A DNA stretch of 54,938 bases, taken from contig JANOJB010000043.1 of the NCBI GenBank assembly GCA_031407985.1, positions 1 through 54,938 of the forward strand. The letters are read 5' to 3'. A program made the translations under genes and the position numbers. The first letter of the stretch is position 1. The number at the start of each line of letters is the position of its first letter. Below are positions 25,309-33,963 of the stretch, piece after piece. Under the pieces are notes generated by a model. It made no database searches. It saw nothing but the letters and a program-made list of their open reading frames with translations, and was not told where the DNA came from. Origin of the DNA: FEN-1088 sp031407985 (GTDB taxonomy: Bacteria; Myxococcota_A; Polyangia; Fen-1088).

Positions 25309-26241
25309 ATGATGATGCCCGGTTCTGAGCAGGTACCGGCCGGACACGAGCCGGTTTTGGTTCCTGAAATGCTGGATCTCCTGTTTCCGCCGGGAGCGGT
25401 TCCAGGTGGAACATACTGCGACGCGACAATCGGGCTGGGAGGTCATTCGCGGGCGATCCTGGAGCGGTCGGCCCCAACCGGCCGCCTGATTGGCCTGGAT
25501 CGGGATCCCGACGCATTGGCGATCGCACGTACCGTGCTGGAACCGTTCGGCGAACGCGTCACCCTGGTTCACTCTCCATTCTCGCGCGTGCGACAAGTCC
25601 TGGAAGATCGGGGGGCAGCCGCCATCGATGGCTTTCTGGTCGACCTCGGGGTGTCATCGCCTCAACTTGATCGGGCCGAGCGGGGGTTTTCGTTTCAGCG
25701 AAGTGGGCCGCTGGACATGCGCATGGACCAGACGCAGGGCCAGACCGCGGCCGATCTGCTTGACGGCATTGGCCAATCCGAACTGGAACTGCTGCTGCGG
25801 GACTACGGCGAGGAACGTTTCGCGGGGCGCATCGCGCGTCACATCATCGAGGCGCGGGAGCGGGGCGAGCTGGATTCGACCGGAACTCTGGCGTCGATCG
25901 TGGCCCGGGCCGTACCCGCGCGCGACCGCCACAAGAACCCGGCGACGCGAACCTTTCAAGCGCTGCGCATTGCGGTCAACAACGAGTTGGGCGAACTGGA
26001 CACGTTTCTGGATCAGGCGGTGGCTTGCCTACGTCCAGGAGGGCGACTGTGCGTGATCTCGTTTCATTCCCTGGAAGACCGCATGGTCAAGCGCCGGTTT
26101 CGGGCGTTGGCCGATCCGGCGGCTTCGGGCCCGCGCCTTCGGATCTTGACCAAGCGAATCGTCGTGGCGTCGGACGACGAACAGTCAAGGAATCCCCGAT
26201 CGAGATCGGCCAAGTTGCGCGCCGCGGAAAGGGTCTCGTGA
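25309..26241 (+). CDS. rsmH: 16S rRNA (cytosine(1402)-N(4))-methyltransferase RsmH
   Basis: AdoMet-dependent methyltransferase (formerly MraW) acting on C1402 of 16S rRNA; conserved first or second gene of dcw clusters. The 310-aa protein has HEPVLVPEMLDLL at the start, the AdoMet-site DATIGLGGHSRAIL, DLGVSSPQLD, RGFSFQRSGPLDMRMD and the C-terminal CVISFHSLEDRMVKRRF. Three consecutive ATG codons begin at 25309 without a clear Shine-Dalgarno. Its TGA overlaps the ftsL ATG, so the genes are translationally linked. No mraZ precedes it. Confidence 0.96.
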   Translation: MMMPGSEQVPAGHEPVLVPEMLDLLFPPGAVPGGTYCDATIGLGGHSRAILERSAPTGRLIGLDRDPDALAIARTVLEPFGERVTLVHSPFSRVRQVLEDRGAAAIDGFLVDLGVSSPQLDRAERGFSFQRSGPLDMRMDQTQGQTAADLLDGIGQSELELLLRDYGEERFAGRIARHIIEARERGELDSTGTLASIVARAVPARDRHKNPATRTFQALRIAVNNELGELDTFLDQAVACLRPGGRLCVISFHSLEDRMVKRRFRALADPAASGPRLRILTKRIVVASDDEQSRNPRSRSAKLRAAERVS

Positions 26242-26708
26242 TGTTTCAGTATGTGGATCAGAACCAGGGTGGCGCGCACCTTTCCGGACGAAACACCTCC
26301 CCGACCTCGCCCATTTTGCCGGCCGCGCTTTACGGGAACCCTCCGGCGAAACGGGGGGCGGGCGTATGGGCATTCTTGCTGGCAATCGTGACCGCCGGAG
26401 CGCTGGCGCACGTCGGGGTGCGCATCAAGGCTTTGCAGGTCGCGTATGACCTGGGCTCGGAACGACGTATCTCGACTCATCTTGAGGAACAGAGGCGTCG
26501 CCTACAGATCGAGATCGGAATGCTGAAAGATCCAGGACGCGTGATCTCCATCGCGCGTGAGAAGTTGGACATGGGCCCGCCGGCGGCCGAGGCGATCTGG
26601 CGTCTGGGATCGGCGGCGATGCGGCAAGCGCCACCGAAGGCCGCGCCAGCAACGTCCAACCCGGCGAAGACGGCGGCTGAGCAAGGACCCAGAAAGGCCA
26701 AGCGATGA
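26241..26708 (+). CDS. ftsL: Cell division protein FtsL-like
   Basis: Small bitopic divisome protein of 155 aa that with FtsB and FtsQ links early and late division proteins. It has a cytoplasmic N-terminus of about 37 residues, one membrane helix (about 38-58), a coiled-coil with heptads (ERRISTHLEEQRRRLQIEIGM) and the typical ending PGRVISIAREKLDM, followed by an Ala/Pro/Lys tail. FtsL diverges too fast for firm sequence identification; position between rsmH and ftsI plus topology make the call. The ATG at 26241 overlaps the rsmH stop. Its own stop overlaps a start codon in the 35-bp repeat described next. Confidence 0.85.
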   Translation: MFQYVDQNQGGAHLSGRNTSPTSPILPAALYGNPPAKRGAGVWAFLLAIVTAGALAHVGVRIKALQVAYDLGSERRISTHLEEQRRRLQIEIGMLKDPGRVISIAREKLDMGPPAAEAIWRLGSAAMRQAPPKAAPATSNPAKTAAEQGPRKAKR

Positions 26709-26800
26709 TCCCGACCGTGGATCGCTGGAGGGCCAAGCGGTGATCTCGACCGTGGGGCGATGGAGGGCCAAGCGGTGATCTCGACCGTGGGGCGATGGAC
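26696..26800 (+). repeat. Three-copy 35-bp repeat duplicating the ftsI start region
   Basis: Units 26696-26730, 26731-26765 and 26766-26800. Each holds a Shine-Dalgarno (AAAGG or GGAGG), a TGA stop and an overlapping ATG/GTG start. Because 35 is not a multiple of three, copies 1 and 2 each encode a 12-codon peptide (MIPTVDRWRAKR and the similar VISTVGRWRAKR; 26705-26743 and 26740-26778) that stops at the start codon of the next copy. Copy 3 opens into ftsI. Copies 2 and 3 are almost identical; copy 1 is more diverged. Confidence 0.9.
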
Positions 26801-29018
26801 GCGGGTCCGTATCATCGGCTGTGGAATCGTGTTCGCGATGCTGTTCGGCGCGGTGGCCCGACGTGCCTACCGGCTTCAGGTCGGGGACGAATCGGAACGA
26901 TTGAGGGCGCTGGCGGAGGAGCAATACCTCCGCGAGATCGAACTGCCGCCGCGGCGCGGACGGATCCTGGACCACAACGGGGCCGAGCTGGCGTCCACGG
27001 CGGATGTGGATTCGATCTACTGCAACCCGCGTCGACTACCCGATCCGAAGGATGCCGCGCAGAAACTGGCAAAGGTGCTGGGGCTGGATCGCAAGGATCT
27101 GGCCCACAAGCTGGGGCAGAAGAAGTTCTTTGCCTGGGTAAAAAGGCGGGTGACGCCCGACGAGGTCGAGGCGGTCAAGGCGCTGGGATTCCCAGGCATG
27201 GCCTTCGTGCGCGAGCCGCGGCGGTTCTATCCCAACCGGATGTTGGCGGCGACGGTGATGGGACACGCGGGTACGGATGGGCGGGGCCTCGACGGCGTGG
27301 AGCTGGCGTTTGACAAACATCTACGCGGCCAGGTGTCGTCGGTTCAGGGTGTGAGGGATGCCCTTGGCCGCGATCTATTTGTCGACGGCATGGGTGAAAC
27401 GGGGAACGGCGCGGGCAGCGATGTTGTGCTGACCATCGATCGCTACCTGACGTTCGTGACCGAGCGCGCGATCGCCGAGGCACAGACGCGCCACCGGGCC
27501 AAAGGCGTGATTGCGATCGTGATGGATCCGCGCACGGGGGATCTTTTGGCGATGGCCTCGGTGCCGTCCTACAACCCGAACGATCCGGGTGGCGCCGGCG
27601 AACGAGGCGCGCGCAACCGCGCGATCACCGACGCCTTTGAGCCTGGCTCCACCATGAAGACGTTCACCATCGCGGCGGCGCTGGACGCGGGTGCGGTCCG
27701 GCCCGAGGACAGATTCGACTGCATGATGGGCAAAATGTTGGTCGGCAAATACACGATCCACGACACCCACCCGCACGGAGCGTTGACGGTCGCCGAGATA
27801 TTCAAGTTTTCCAGCAACATCGGAGTTACGCGGATCGCGCGGCGGCTGGGACGGGAACGTCTGGCAAATGCCCTGGCGCAGTTCGGGTTCGGGCACAAGA
27901 CGGGGGTCGGGTTGCCCGGCGAGCAAAGCGGCGTCTTGCGATCGATCGACAAATGGGGGGAGATCGGCTTCGCGAATGTGTCGTTTGGGCAGGGGCTGAC
28001 GGCGACGCCGTTGCAGATAACGGCGGGCCTGGCGGCCGTGGCGGCAGGAGGCGTGTACCACCCGCCGCGAATTGTCGCGCGGATCGTGCAAGCCGATGGC
28101 ACGTTCGAGGCAGTCAAGGATCGTCCGGCTGTGCGCGTGATCTCGGAGAAGGCGGCGCGACAGATGGCGGAGATCATGGTGGGTGTCACGGAAAAGGGAG
28201 GGACCGCGCGCGCGGCTGCCATCGACGGCTACGCGGTGGCCGGAAAGACCGGAACCGCGCAGAAAGTTTCGGGCGGTCGGTACGATTCAAGCAAGTGGCT
28301 GTCGTCGTTCATCGGTTTTGCCCCGGCGGATGATCCGAGAGTGGTGATCGCGGTGATGGTCGACGAGCCCCAAGGTGGACACCTGGGAGGCGCGGTCGCC
28401 GCCCCGATCTGGAGGGAGATCGCCGAGGAGGCGTTGCGATACCTTCACGTGCCGCCGTCGGCGCCTTTGCTGGCGAAGAGATCGGCCGGGGCCCGTGAGA
28501 GCGACGGCAAGGTGGGCTCCAAGACGGACGCCAAAGGCGAAACCAAGAACGACAGTCCCGGTTCGAACCTGGCCGCCCGCGCGGGCGCCGGCGATGCGGG
28601 CGACGAGATCGACGAACGTCAGGGATCGGACGTCGCGGATGTCGGGGACGTGGGGGTGGCCTTGGTCGAGGGTGGCGTCGCACCCGCCGGTGATGCCAAT
28701 GGATCGTGGGATGAAACCCGCGGCTGGCGGACCGTGGTCTCGGAAGGAGACGACCGGGCGTCCCGCGGAGACGACCAACCGTCAGGCACCGACGGCGCCG
28801 AAAATAATGCCGCGAGCGTGACGCCCCGGCGAGTCACGGTCCCCGACTTCACCGGACTGACGGTCGCGGCGGTGCTGCGCGCGGCGCACCGAAACGGCGT
28901 CGAGTTGGCCTTGAACGAAGGTGGCGCGATCACCGGCGTGGCACTGCGCCAGGAACCCGCCCCCGGACCCGCCGAGCGTGGCGTCGTTTGCCACGTCGTG
29001 TTCGGCCGGCGGGAATAG
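26775..29018 (+). CDS. ftsI: Peptidoglycan transpeptidase FtsI (PBP3) with PASTA domain
   Basis: Septal class B penicillin-binding protein. N-terminal membrane helix (about 15-32), pedestal domain (RRGRILDHNGAELAS), and a transpeptidase domain with catalytic Ser292 in FEPGSTMKTF, SSN, and AGKTGTAQK. After the catalytic domain a low-complexity, Asp/Gly/Ala-rich linker of about 130 residues leads to a C-terminal PASTA domain (VTVPDFTGLTVAAVLRAA). PASTA on FtsI is uncommon in Proteobacteria but known in Myxococcota. I chose GTG 26775 because GGAGG sits eight bases upstream and it aligns with the repeat copies; ATG 26760 is less likely. 747 aa. An opposite-strand gene follows instead of murE. Confidence 0.95.
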   Translation: MISTVGRWTRVRIIGCGIVFAMLFGAVARRAYRLQVGDESERLRALAEEQYLREIELPPRRGRILDHNGAELASTADVDSIYCNPRRLPDPKDAAQKLAKVLGLDRKDLAHKLGQKKFFAWVKRRVTPDEVEAVKALGFPGMAFVREPRRFYPNRMLAATVMGHAGTDGRGLDGVELAFDKHLRGQVSSVQGVRDALGRDLFVDGMGETGNGAGSDVVLTIDRYLTFVTERAIAEAQTRHRAKGVIAIVMDPRTGDLLAMASVPSYNPNDPGGAGERGARNRAITDAFEPGSTMKTFTIAAALDAGAVRPEDRFDCMMGKMLVGKYTIHDTHPHGALTVAEIFKFSSNIGVTRIARRLGRERLANALAQFGFGHKTGVGLPGEQSGVLRSIDKWGEIGFANVSFGQGLTATPLQITAGLAAVAAGGVYHPPRIVARIVQADGTFEAVKDRPAVRVISEKAARQMAEIMVGVTEKGGTARAAAIDGYAVAGKTGTAQKVSGGRYDSSKWLSSFIGFAPADDPRVVIAVMVDEPQGGHLGGAVAAPIWREIAEEALRYLHVPPSAPLLAKRSAGARESDGKVGSKTDAKGETKNDSPGSNLAARAGAGDAGDEIDERQGSDVADVGDVGVALVEGGVAPAGDANGSWDETRGWRTVVSEGDDRASRGDDQPSGTDGAENNAASVTPRRVTVPDFTGLTVAAVLRAAHRNGVELALNEGGAITGVALRQEPAPGPAERGVVCHVVFGRRE

Positions 29019-29066
29019 CCCAGCTTACGTACCGCCGACGGTGAAGATCGTACCGCCACCCGTAGC

Positions 29067-30239
29067 TTATGGCTTGGTGGTTCGAGCGACCAATTGCGCC
29101 AGCGGTACGACTTCAACTCTGTCGCCAAGGGCATAGCGCTGTTCGCCGGGATATACGACCAGTAAACGGTCGAGCTTCAAATCCGTGAGGGCGATCCGCA
29201 TCGACGGGGTGATTTTGGGAGCGTCCATCCGCTTGCACTCGACCCCGATCCGTTTGCCGTCCTTGAAAAGAACGAGATCAATTTCGGCGTCGTTGTAGGT
29301 CGCCCAATAGTAGGCGTCGTCTGGGCGAAGTGCCTTCAACACTTCCTCGATGGCGTAGCCTTCCCACGAGGCGCCGACCTTAGGGTGATATTCGAGATCG
29401 CGCGCGCTTGTCACACCCAGGAGCGCATGGAGAAGTCCGCTGTCGCGTACGTAAATCTTCGGAGCCTTCACCTGGCGTTTTCCCAAGTTTTCAAACCAGG
29501 GGGGCAACTGTCGCACCATGAACACGCCGGTCATCAGGTCCAGGTAGCGGCGAACGGTGGACTCGTTGACGGCCAGAGCCCGGGCCAGTTCGGCGCCGTT
29601 CCATGTCTGGCCATGATAGTGGGCTACCATGTTCCAGAAGCGCCGCAGGGTAAGCGCGGGAATCTGAACACCCATCTGCCGCAGATCGCGCTCCAGAAAG
29701 GTCTGCAGGAAATGGCGTCGCCACGCGAGCGAATCCAGCTCCGAACGCGCGGTGAAGGACAGAGGGAAGCCTCCTCGCAGCCAGTGCCGCGCTTGCGCTG
29801 GTTCACCAACGTCGGCGAGCCTGAGACCTTCGAGGGCAAGGGTCTCAAGGCGCCCTGCCAGAGTTTCGGATGATTGTTGGAGGAGGTCGGGTGAGGCGCT
29901 GCCCAAGATCAGGAATCGGGCCGGCAGCGGACGTCGGTCGGCCAAAACGCGCAGCAACGGAAACAGATCCGGTCGTCGCTGAACCTCGTCAATGACGACC
30001 AAGCCCTTCAGGGGACGCAACGTGGTGGCGGGCTCTTCCAGTCGGGCCAGACTCTGGGGATCCTCCAGGTCGAAGTAGTTCAGAGACTGCGGTCGCACCA
30101 ACAACCGGGCCAAGGTGGTCTTGCCACACTGTCGTGGCCCCAACAGCGCCACCACGCGGCTGCGCCGCAGTGCCGCTTTCACAAGGTGGACATCCGTGGC
30201 TCGATCAATCAGCGCCGGCATGCTCCAGGTTGTTACCAT
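29067..30239 (-). CDS. AAA+ ATPase with DUF4143, inserted in the dcw cluster
   Basis: Second AAA_14/DUF4143 ATPase, 390 aa. Walker A GPRQCGKTTLARLL, Walker B LKGLVVIDEVQRR, sensor FLILGSASPDLL, then DUF4143 with a nuclease-like C-terminus (AEIDLVLFKDGKRIGVECKRMD). It shares fold and domain order with the gene at 9808-11010 but is clearly divergent. It lies on the minus strand between ftsI and murE, interrupting an otherwise one-directional operon. The start ATG (30237-30239) is inside one arm of a perfect inverted repeat. A TTATAG-like -10 lies in the repeat's spacer, leaving only about 6-12 nt of leader, so translation may be leaderless. Confidence 0.87.
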   Translation of the reverse strand: MVTTWSMPALIDRATDVHLVKAALRRSRVVALLGPRQCGKTTLARLLVRPQSLNYFDLEDPQSLARLEEPATTLRPLKGLVVIDEVQRRPDLFPLLRVLADRRPLPARFLILGSASPDLLQQSSETLAGRLETLALEGLRLADVGEPAQARHWLRGGFPLSFTARSELDSLAWRRHFLQTFLERDLRQMGVQIPALTLRRFWNMVAHYHGQTWNGAELARALAVNESTVRRYLDLMTGVFMVRQLPPWFENLGKRQVKAPKIYVRDSGLLHALLGVTSARDLEYHPKVGASWEGYAIEEVLKALRPDDAYYWATYNDAEIDLVLFKDGKRIGVECKRMDAPKITPSMRIALTDLKLDRLLVVYPGEQRYALGDRVEVVPLAQLVARTTKP

Positions 30240-30274
30240 GAATATCCTGCTATAACTACGGGATATTCATGGTA
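30234..30274 (-). promoter_or_regulatory. Perfect 14-bp inverted repeat over the ATPase start codon
   Basis: TACCATGAATATCC (30234-30247) and its exact reverse complement (30261-30274) are separated by 13 bp that include a TTATAG-like -10 on the minus strand. The ATG of the DUF4143 gene is in the proximal arm. The arrangement fits an autoregulatory operator. Confidence 0.65.
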
Positions 30275-30555
30275 TCGATCCGACTCTAGAGTCGAATTCT
30301 GGCCTCTCGATCCGGACCGCCCAACTTCTTCGGACGATCTTGCCGAACGGTACCTAGAGCATGCACGCGCCGCTGACCGTGCCCTGCGCGCTATCGAAAG
30401 GGGGTTCCTTGGGTCGAAGGGCCACGCCGACCTGCCGGAACTGACCGCCTGGCGGAAACCGCGATCGATGATGTCGCGCAGGCGACGGAGATCGCGTGTT
30501 AGATTGCGTCACGCATGGATCGTCGTGACGCGACGGAAATCGGAGCTTCCCTCGG
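30240..30555. other. Gap between inserted ATPase gene and murE
   Basis: After the inverted repeat, this 316-bp stretch has no recognisable gene. One plus-strand frame (about 30321-30474) translates to plausible protein (AERYLEHARAADRALRAIE) but has no family and no start or stop that I can defend; it may be a remnant. A palindrome GACTCTAGAGTC follows the operator, and an inverted repeat at 30506-30531 precedes murE. Confidence 0.5.
30506..30531 (+). promoter_or_regulatory. Inverted repeat upstream of murE
   Basis: GCGTCACG and CGTGACGC are separated by 10 bp, ending 24 bp before the murE ATG. A TAGATT hexamer (4/6 match to -10) lies directly upstream at 30500-30505, without a good -35. The site could control a separate promoter for the murE-ftsA part of the cluster. 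Confidence 0.35.
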
Positions 30556-32154
30556 ATGGCGACCATGAAACTGGGCGACCTGCTGGTGGGACTTGCCGAA
30601 GCTCGGGTGGAGGGGAATGCAGCCATCGAGATCCGCGAAGTGCGGGACGACTCACGTCTGGTCCAGCCGGGGGATCTCTTCGTCGCGGTTCCAGGGTCCG
30701 CCGCGGATGGGGGACGATTCCTGGCGGACGCGAACACCAACGGCGCGGTTGCGGTTCTGGTGGAGCCGTCTTCGGAGGGTACCCTTCGATCACAACTGTC
30801 CGGCTTTCACGGCTCCGTCGTCACAGTGCCCAACGCGCGTCACGCATTGGCGGTGATCGCTGCGAATCGCTTTGCCCTGCCGCGTCCGTTGACGTTGACG
30901 GCGGTGACCGGAACGAACGGGAAGACAACCACGACGTATTTGATCGAGGCCATGCTGAACGCGGCCGGAATCCGTTCGGGCGTGGTGGGAACCATCACGT
31001 ATCGCGTTGACGCCTCCCCCGATGTGCCGCGGGCGTCGGCGTTGTCGCACCAGGCGCCTTTGACCACCCCGGGCGCGTTGGCGCTGCATGCTCTGTTCGC
31101 CGAGATGCAAGCGGCGGGCGCGACCGACGTGGTGCTGGAGGCATCCTCACATGCGCTTCATCAGGGTCGATTGGACGCCTGCCGGTTTCGTGTCGCCGGC
31201 ATGACCAACCTGACGCAAGACCACCTGGACTATCACGGAACGATGGAGCGCTACCTGGCAGCCAAGGCAATCCTGTTCGGGACCCTGCTGGATCCCGCGA
31301 CGGGTGTGGCCGTCTTGCCTGTAGACCTTCCGGAGGGCCGCGCGATGCGGGCGCACGTTCGGGGACGCCAGATCTTGGGCGTGGCGGCGACGGCGGGTAC
31401 GCCGGGGGCGGATGTCGTCGTCGAATCGGCCACGATGTCGGCCGGGGGCCTGTCAGCACGTCTGGCGACCCCGAGCGGACCGATGCAAATCAAGTCGCGA
31501 TTGGTCGGTGACTACAACCTTGCGAACATCGTGCTTGCGGTCGGTATGGGGATCGCGCGAGGGATCGATGCCGACGCGATCGTAGCGGGGATCGACCGGC
31601 TGGCGGGTGTTCCGGGACGACTGGAACGGGTGGCCAACGATCGCGGGGTATTGTGCGTCGTCGATTACGCGCACACGCCCGACGCGGTCGAGCGCGCGAT
31701 CGCGGCGGTCCGCCCGCTGGTGGGCGACGGTGGTCGGTTGTTGACGGTATTCGGGTGCGGGGGCGATCGCGATCAAACCAAGCGACCACTGATGGGCGAA
31801 GCCGCTGCCCGAGGGTCCGATCTTGCGGTTGTCACTTCGGACAATCCGCGCGGCGAGGATCCCGACGCGATCATCGCGATGATCGTGAAGGGTGTACGAC
31901 GGCAGGCGATTCGAGAGGTCGATGAACGTGAGCTGGCGGCCCCCGACACGCGACGGGCGTTTCATGTCGTCGCGGATCGGCGCGCGGCGATCCGGCGCGC
32001 GGTGGGCGCCGCGCGTACGGGTGACGTCCTGCTGATCGCCGGCAAGGGGCACGAGGACTATCAAATTCTGGGCGCGAATCGGGTCCACTTCGACGATCGC
32101 GAGGAAGCCGCGGCGGCTTTTGCCGAAGCGATGCAACCGGAGCGCGCGAGATGA
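30556..32154 (+). CDS. murE: UDP-MurNAc-L-Ala-D-Glu--meso-DAP ligase MurE
   Basis: Adds the third stem-peptide residue in cytoplasmic peptidoglycan precursor synthesis. 532 aa with the Mur-ligase ATP motif TGTNGKTTTTYLIEAM, YHGTMERYLAAK, and the C-terminal DNPR motif (VTSDNPRGEDP) that marks meso-diaminopimelate as substrate. HTPDAVERAI is also typical. The ATG at 30556 has GGAG about 11 bases upstream; an ATG at 30565 is possible. Its stop overlaps the murF ATG (ATGA). Confidence 0.96.
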   Translation: MATMKLGDLLVGLAEARVEGNAAIEIREVRDDSRLVQPGDLFVAVPGSAADGGRFLADANTNGAVAVLVEPSSEGTLRSQLSGFHGSVVTVPNARHALAVIAANRFALPRPLTLTAVTGTNGKTTTTYLIEAMLNAAGIRSGVVGTITYRVDASPDVPRASALSHQAPLTTPGALALHALFAEMQAAGATDVVLEASSHALHQGRLDACRFRVAGMTNLTQDHLDYHGTMERYLAAKAILFGTLLDPATGVAVLPVDLPEGRAMRAHVRGRQILGVAATAGTPGADVVVESATMSAGGLSARLATPSGPMQIKSRLVGDYNLANIVLAVGMGIARGIDADAIVAGIDRLAGVPGRLERVANDRGVLCVVDYAHTPDAVERAIAAVRPLVGDGGRLLTVFGCGGDRDQTKRPLMGEAAARGSDLAVVTSDNPRGEDPDAIIAMIVKGVRRQAIREVDERELAAPDTRRAFHVVADRRAAIRRAVGAARTGDVLLIAGKGHEDYQILGANRVHFDDREEAAAAFAEAMQPERAR

Positions 32155-33782
32155 CAGGGCAGGCCAAAGGCCGCAACAAAGCCGCCCACAAGACCGCCAC
32201 CAAAGGCCAACCCAAACGCGTCACGAAGACGCGTACCCAGGCAGCCACCAAGGTCGGAACCAAAACCACGACAAAGGCCGGGCCCAAGCCCGTCACGAAG
32301 ATTCGTTCGAATCGAATGACCGACCGCGCGACGGTGTCGCGCACCTTGGCGTTCGCTGTTCAAGCGATGCGCGGCAAGTGGCTGGGACCGGCGGAACCGG
32401 GCGTGACGTTCGCGGGCGCGGCGGCGGACAGCAGACGGGTCGGCGCGGGTGATCTGTTCTTCGCGTTACCGGGCGAACGCGTCGACGGCTTCGACTTCTG
32501 TGCCGCTGCGGCGGCAGCAGGTGCGGTCGCGCTGGTGATCGACGCCAAGCGCGGAGCTCCAGCGGGATTGAATGCGATTTTGGGCGGCGACGGAAAACCC
32601 GTACCCGTGATCGGTGTATCCGATCCCTTGGCCGCGCTGGCGGATCTGGCACGCGCGGTGCGTGCACGTTTCGCGGGGCGCGTCGTTGGGATCACGGGGT
32701 CGAACGGGAAGACCACGACCAAGGAGCTGACCGCGGCTGCCCTTGGTGCGTCGGGATCGGTGCTGCGCACCGACGGCAACTACAACACGGAGATCGGACT
32801 GCCGTTGACCATCCTGCGATCGTCGGGGACCGAGGCGTTCTGGGTCCTGGAGATGGCGATGCGGGGACGCGGGCAGATTGCGCTGCTGGCCGACATCGCG
32901 CGTCCCCACGTCGGCGTTATCACGAACGTCGCCGGCGCCCACGTCGAGTTGCTGGGATCGATCGAAGAGGTGGCGCGCGCCAAAGGTGAACTGTTCGCGG
33001 GGCTCGCACCCGACGGCGTCGCCGTTCTTCCCGGTGGCGATCCGTTGATCGAGGCCGAGGCCGCGCACCTGCCCGAAAAGCGAAAGGTGCGATTCGACGG
33101 CGGTGGCCCCGGAGCGAAGGACGTCGTGATCCTGGAAACCTTGCCGGCGGGCGTGGCGGGGCAGGTCGTGCGCTTCGCCGTACGCGGACAACCCGTCGTC
33201 GCGCGTTTGCCGCTTGGCGGCCTGCACAACGCGCGTAACGGCGCTGCCGCCCTGGCCGTGGCCGCCGCGCTGAACCTGCCTGCTCCCGAAACGGCCGCGG
33301 CCCTGGCCCATACGGTGCTGCCACCCCATCGGTCGGCGCCGGCGGCGGTGGGGGGCCGGATCGTGCTCGACGATTGCTACAACGCCAACCCGTCCTCCAT
33401 GCGCGCTGCTTTGACCGCCGTCGTGGCGTCCGCGTCCTTGACGGGGGCACCAGGTCGCGCGTTCGCGATTCTGGGTGACATGCTGGAATTGGGACCCGAG
33501 GCGCCTGAACTGCACCACGCCATCGGTCGCGAGGCGGGCACCCGCCTGGCCGGGTTGGTGGCGGTTGGACCCCTGTCCGCCGCGATCGCGCGCGGCGCAC
33601 GTGAAGCGGGCCTTTCCCCCGCGCGCGCGATCACGACAGACGATCCCATCGCCGCGGCGGCCACCGTCGCCTCTTGGAGCCGGCCGGGCGACTGGATCCT
33701 GGTCAAGGCGTCGCGCGGCATGCACCTTGAGCGCGCGGTCGCCGCGCTTCTGGAAGACGCGTCGCTGAACAAGACCGGTTGA
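32151..33782 (+). CDS. murF: UDP-MurNAc-tripeptide--D-Ala-D-Ala ligase MurF, Lys-rich extension
   Basis: Adds D-Ala-D-Ala to the UDP-MurNAc tripeptide. 543 aa with ITGSNGKTTTKELTAAALG (ATP site), TDGNYNTEIGLPLT and NCYNANPS-like DDCYNANPSSMRA motifs. The first 55 residues are an extra Lys/Thr/Ala-rich tail (for example KAAHKTATKGQPKRVTKTR), strongly basic and resembling histone-H1/AlgP-like tails. A start at 32316 (MTDRATVS) would remove it, but only the ATG at 32151 overlaps the murE stop, and the later ATG lacks a Shine-Dalgarno. The extension is therefore probably translated. Confidence 0.93.
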   Translation: MTGQAKGRNKAAHKTATKGQPKRVTKTRTQAATKVGTKTTTKAGPKPVTKIRSNRMTDRATVSRTLAFAVQAMRGKWLGPAEPGVTFAGAAADSRRVGAGDLFFALPGERVDGFDFCAAAAAAGAVALVIDAKRGAPAGLNAILGGDGKPVPVIGVSDPLAALADLARAVRARFAGRVVGITGSNGKTTTKELTAAALGASGSVLRTDGNYNTEIGLPLTILRSSGTEAFWVLEMAMRGRGQIALLADIARPHVGVITNVAGAHVELLGSIEEVARAKGELFAGLAPDGVAVLPGGDPLIEAEAAHLPEKRKVRFDGGGPGAKDVVILETLPAGVAGQVVRFAVRGQPVVARLPLGGLHNARNGAAALAVAAALNLPAPETAAALAHTVLPPHRSAPAAVGGRIVLDDCYNANPSSMRAALTAVVASASLTGAPGRAFAILGDMLELGPEAPELHHAIGREAGTRLAGLVAVGPLSAAIARGAREAGLSPARAITTDDPIAAAATVASWSRPGDWILVKASRGMHLERAVAALLEDASLNKTG

Positions 33783-33963
33783 TCTTTCAGGTTGAAGCGC
33801 CAACGGCTGGGATCCAGCCCGATTCATGCAGATTCCTACTGATCCAGGCCGGAAGAACTTCGCAACCGGCCCCTGATGGCATAACGTCGCGCGAACCGCG
33901 CGGGCGGATGCGGGGCCAGCCGCGGTCCGCGAAAAGCCGACAACCAACCGGAGGCGCCCGAGA

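Noticed and set aside
29067..30239. Insertion sequence carrying the DUF4143 gene
   Set aside because: No transposase, terminal inverted repeats or target-site duplication could be found around it; the inverted repeat present is at the start codon only.
30266..30300. Sequence resembling a cloning polylinker (XbaI- and EcoRI-type sites close together around GACTCTAGAGTC)
   Set aside because: The flanks continue as ordinary GC-rich genomic DNA, no vector sequence follows, and the site order does not match a known polylinker; chance palindrome is enough.
32316..32318. Internal ATG as the murF start
   Set aside because: It lacks a Shine-Dalgarno, while the ATG at 32151 overlaps the murE stop as at other junctions of this operon; kept only as an alternative.
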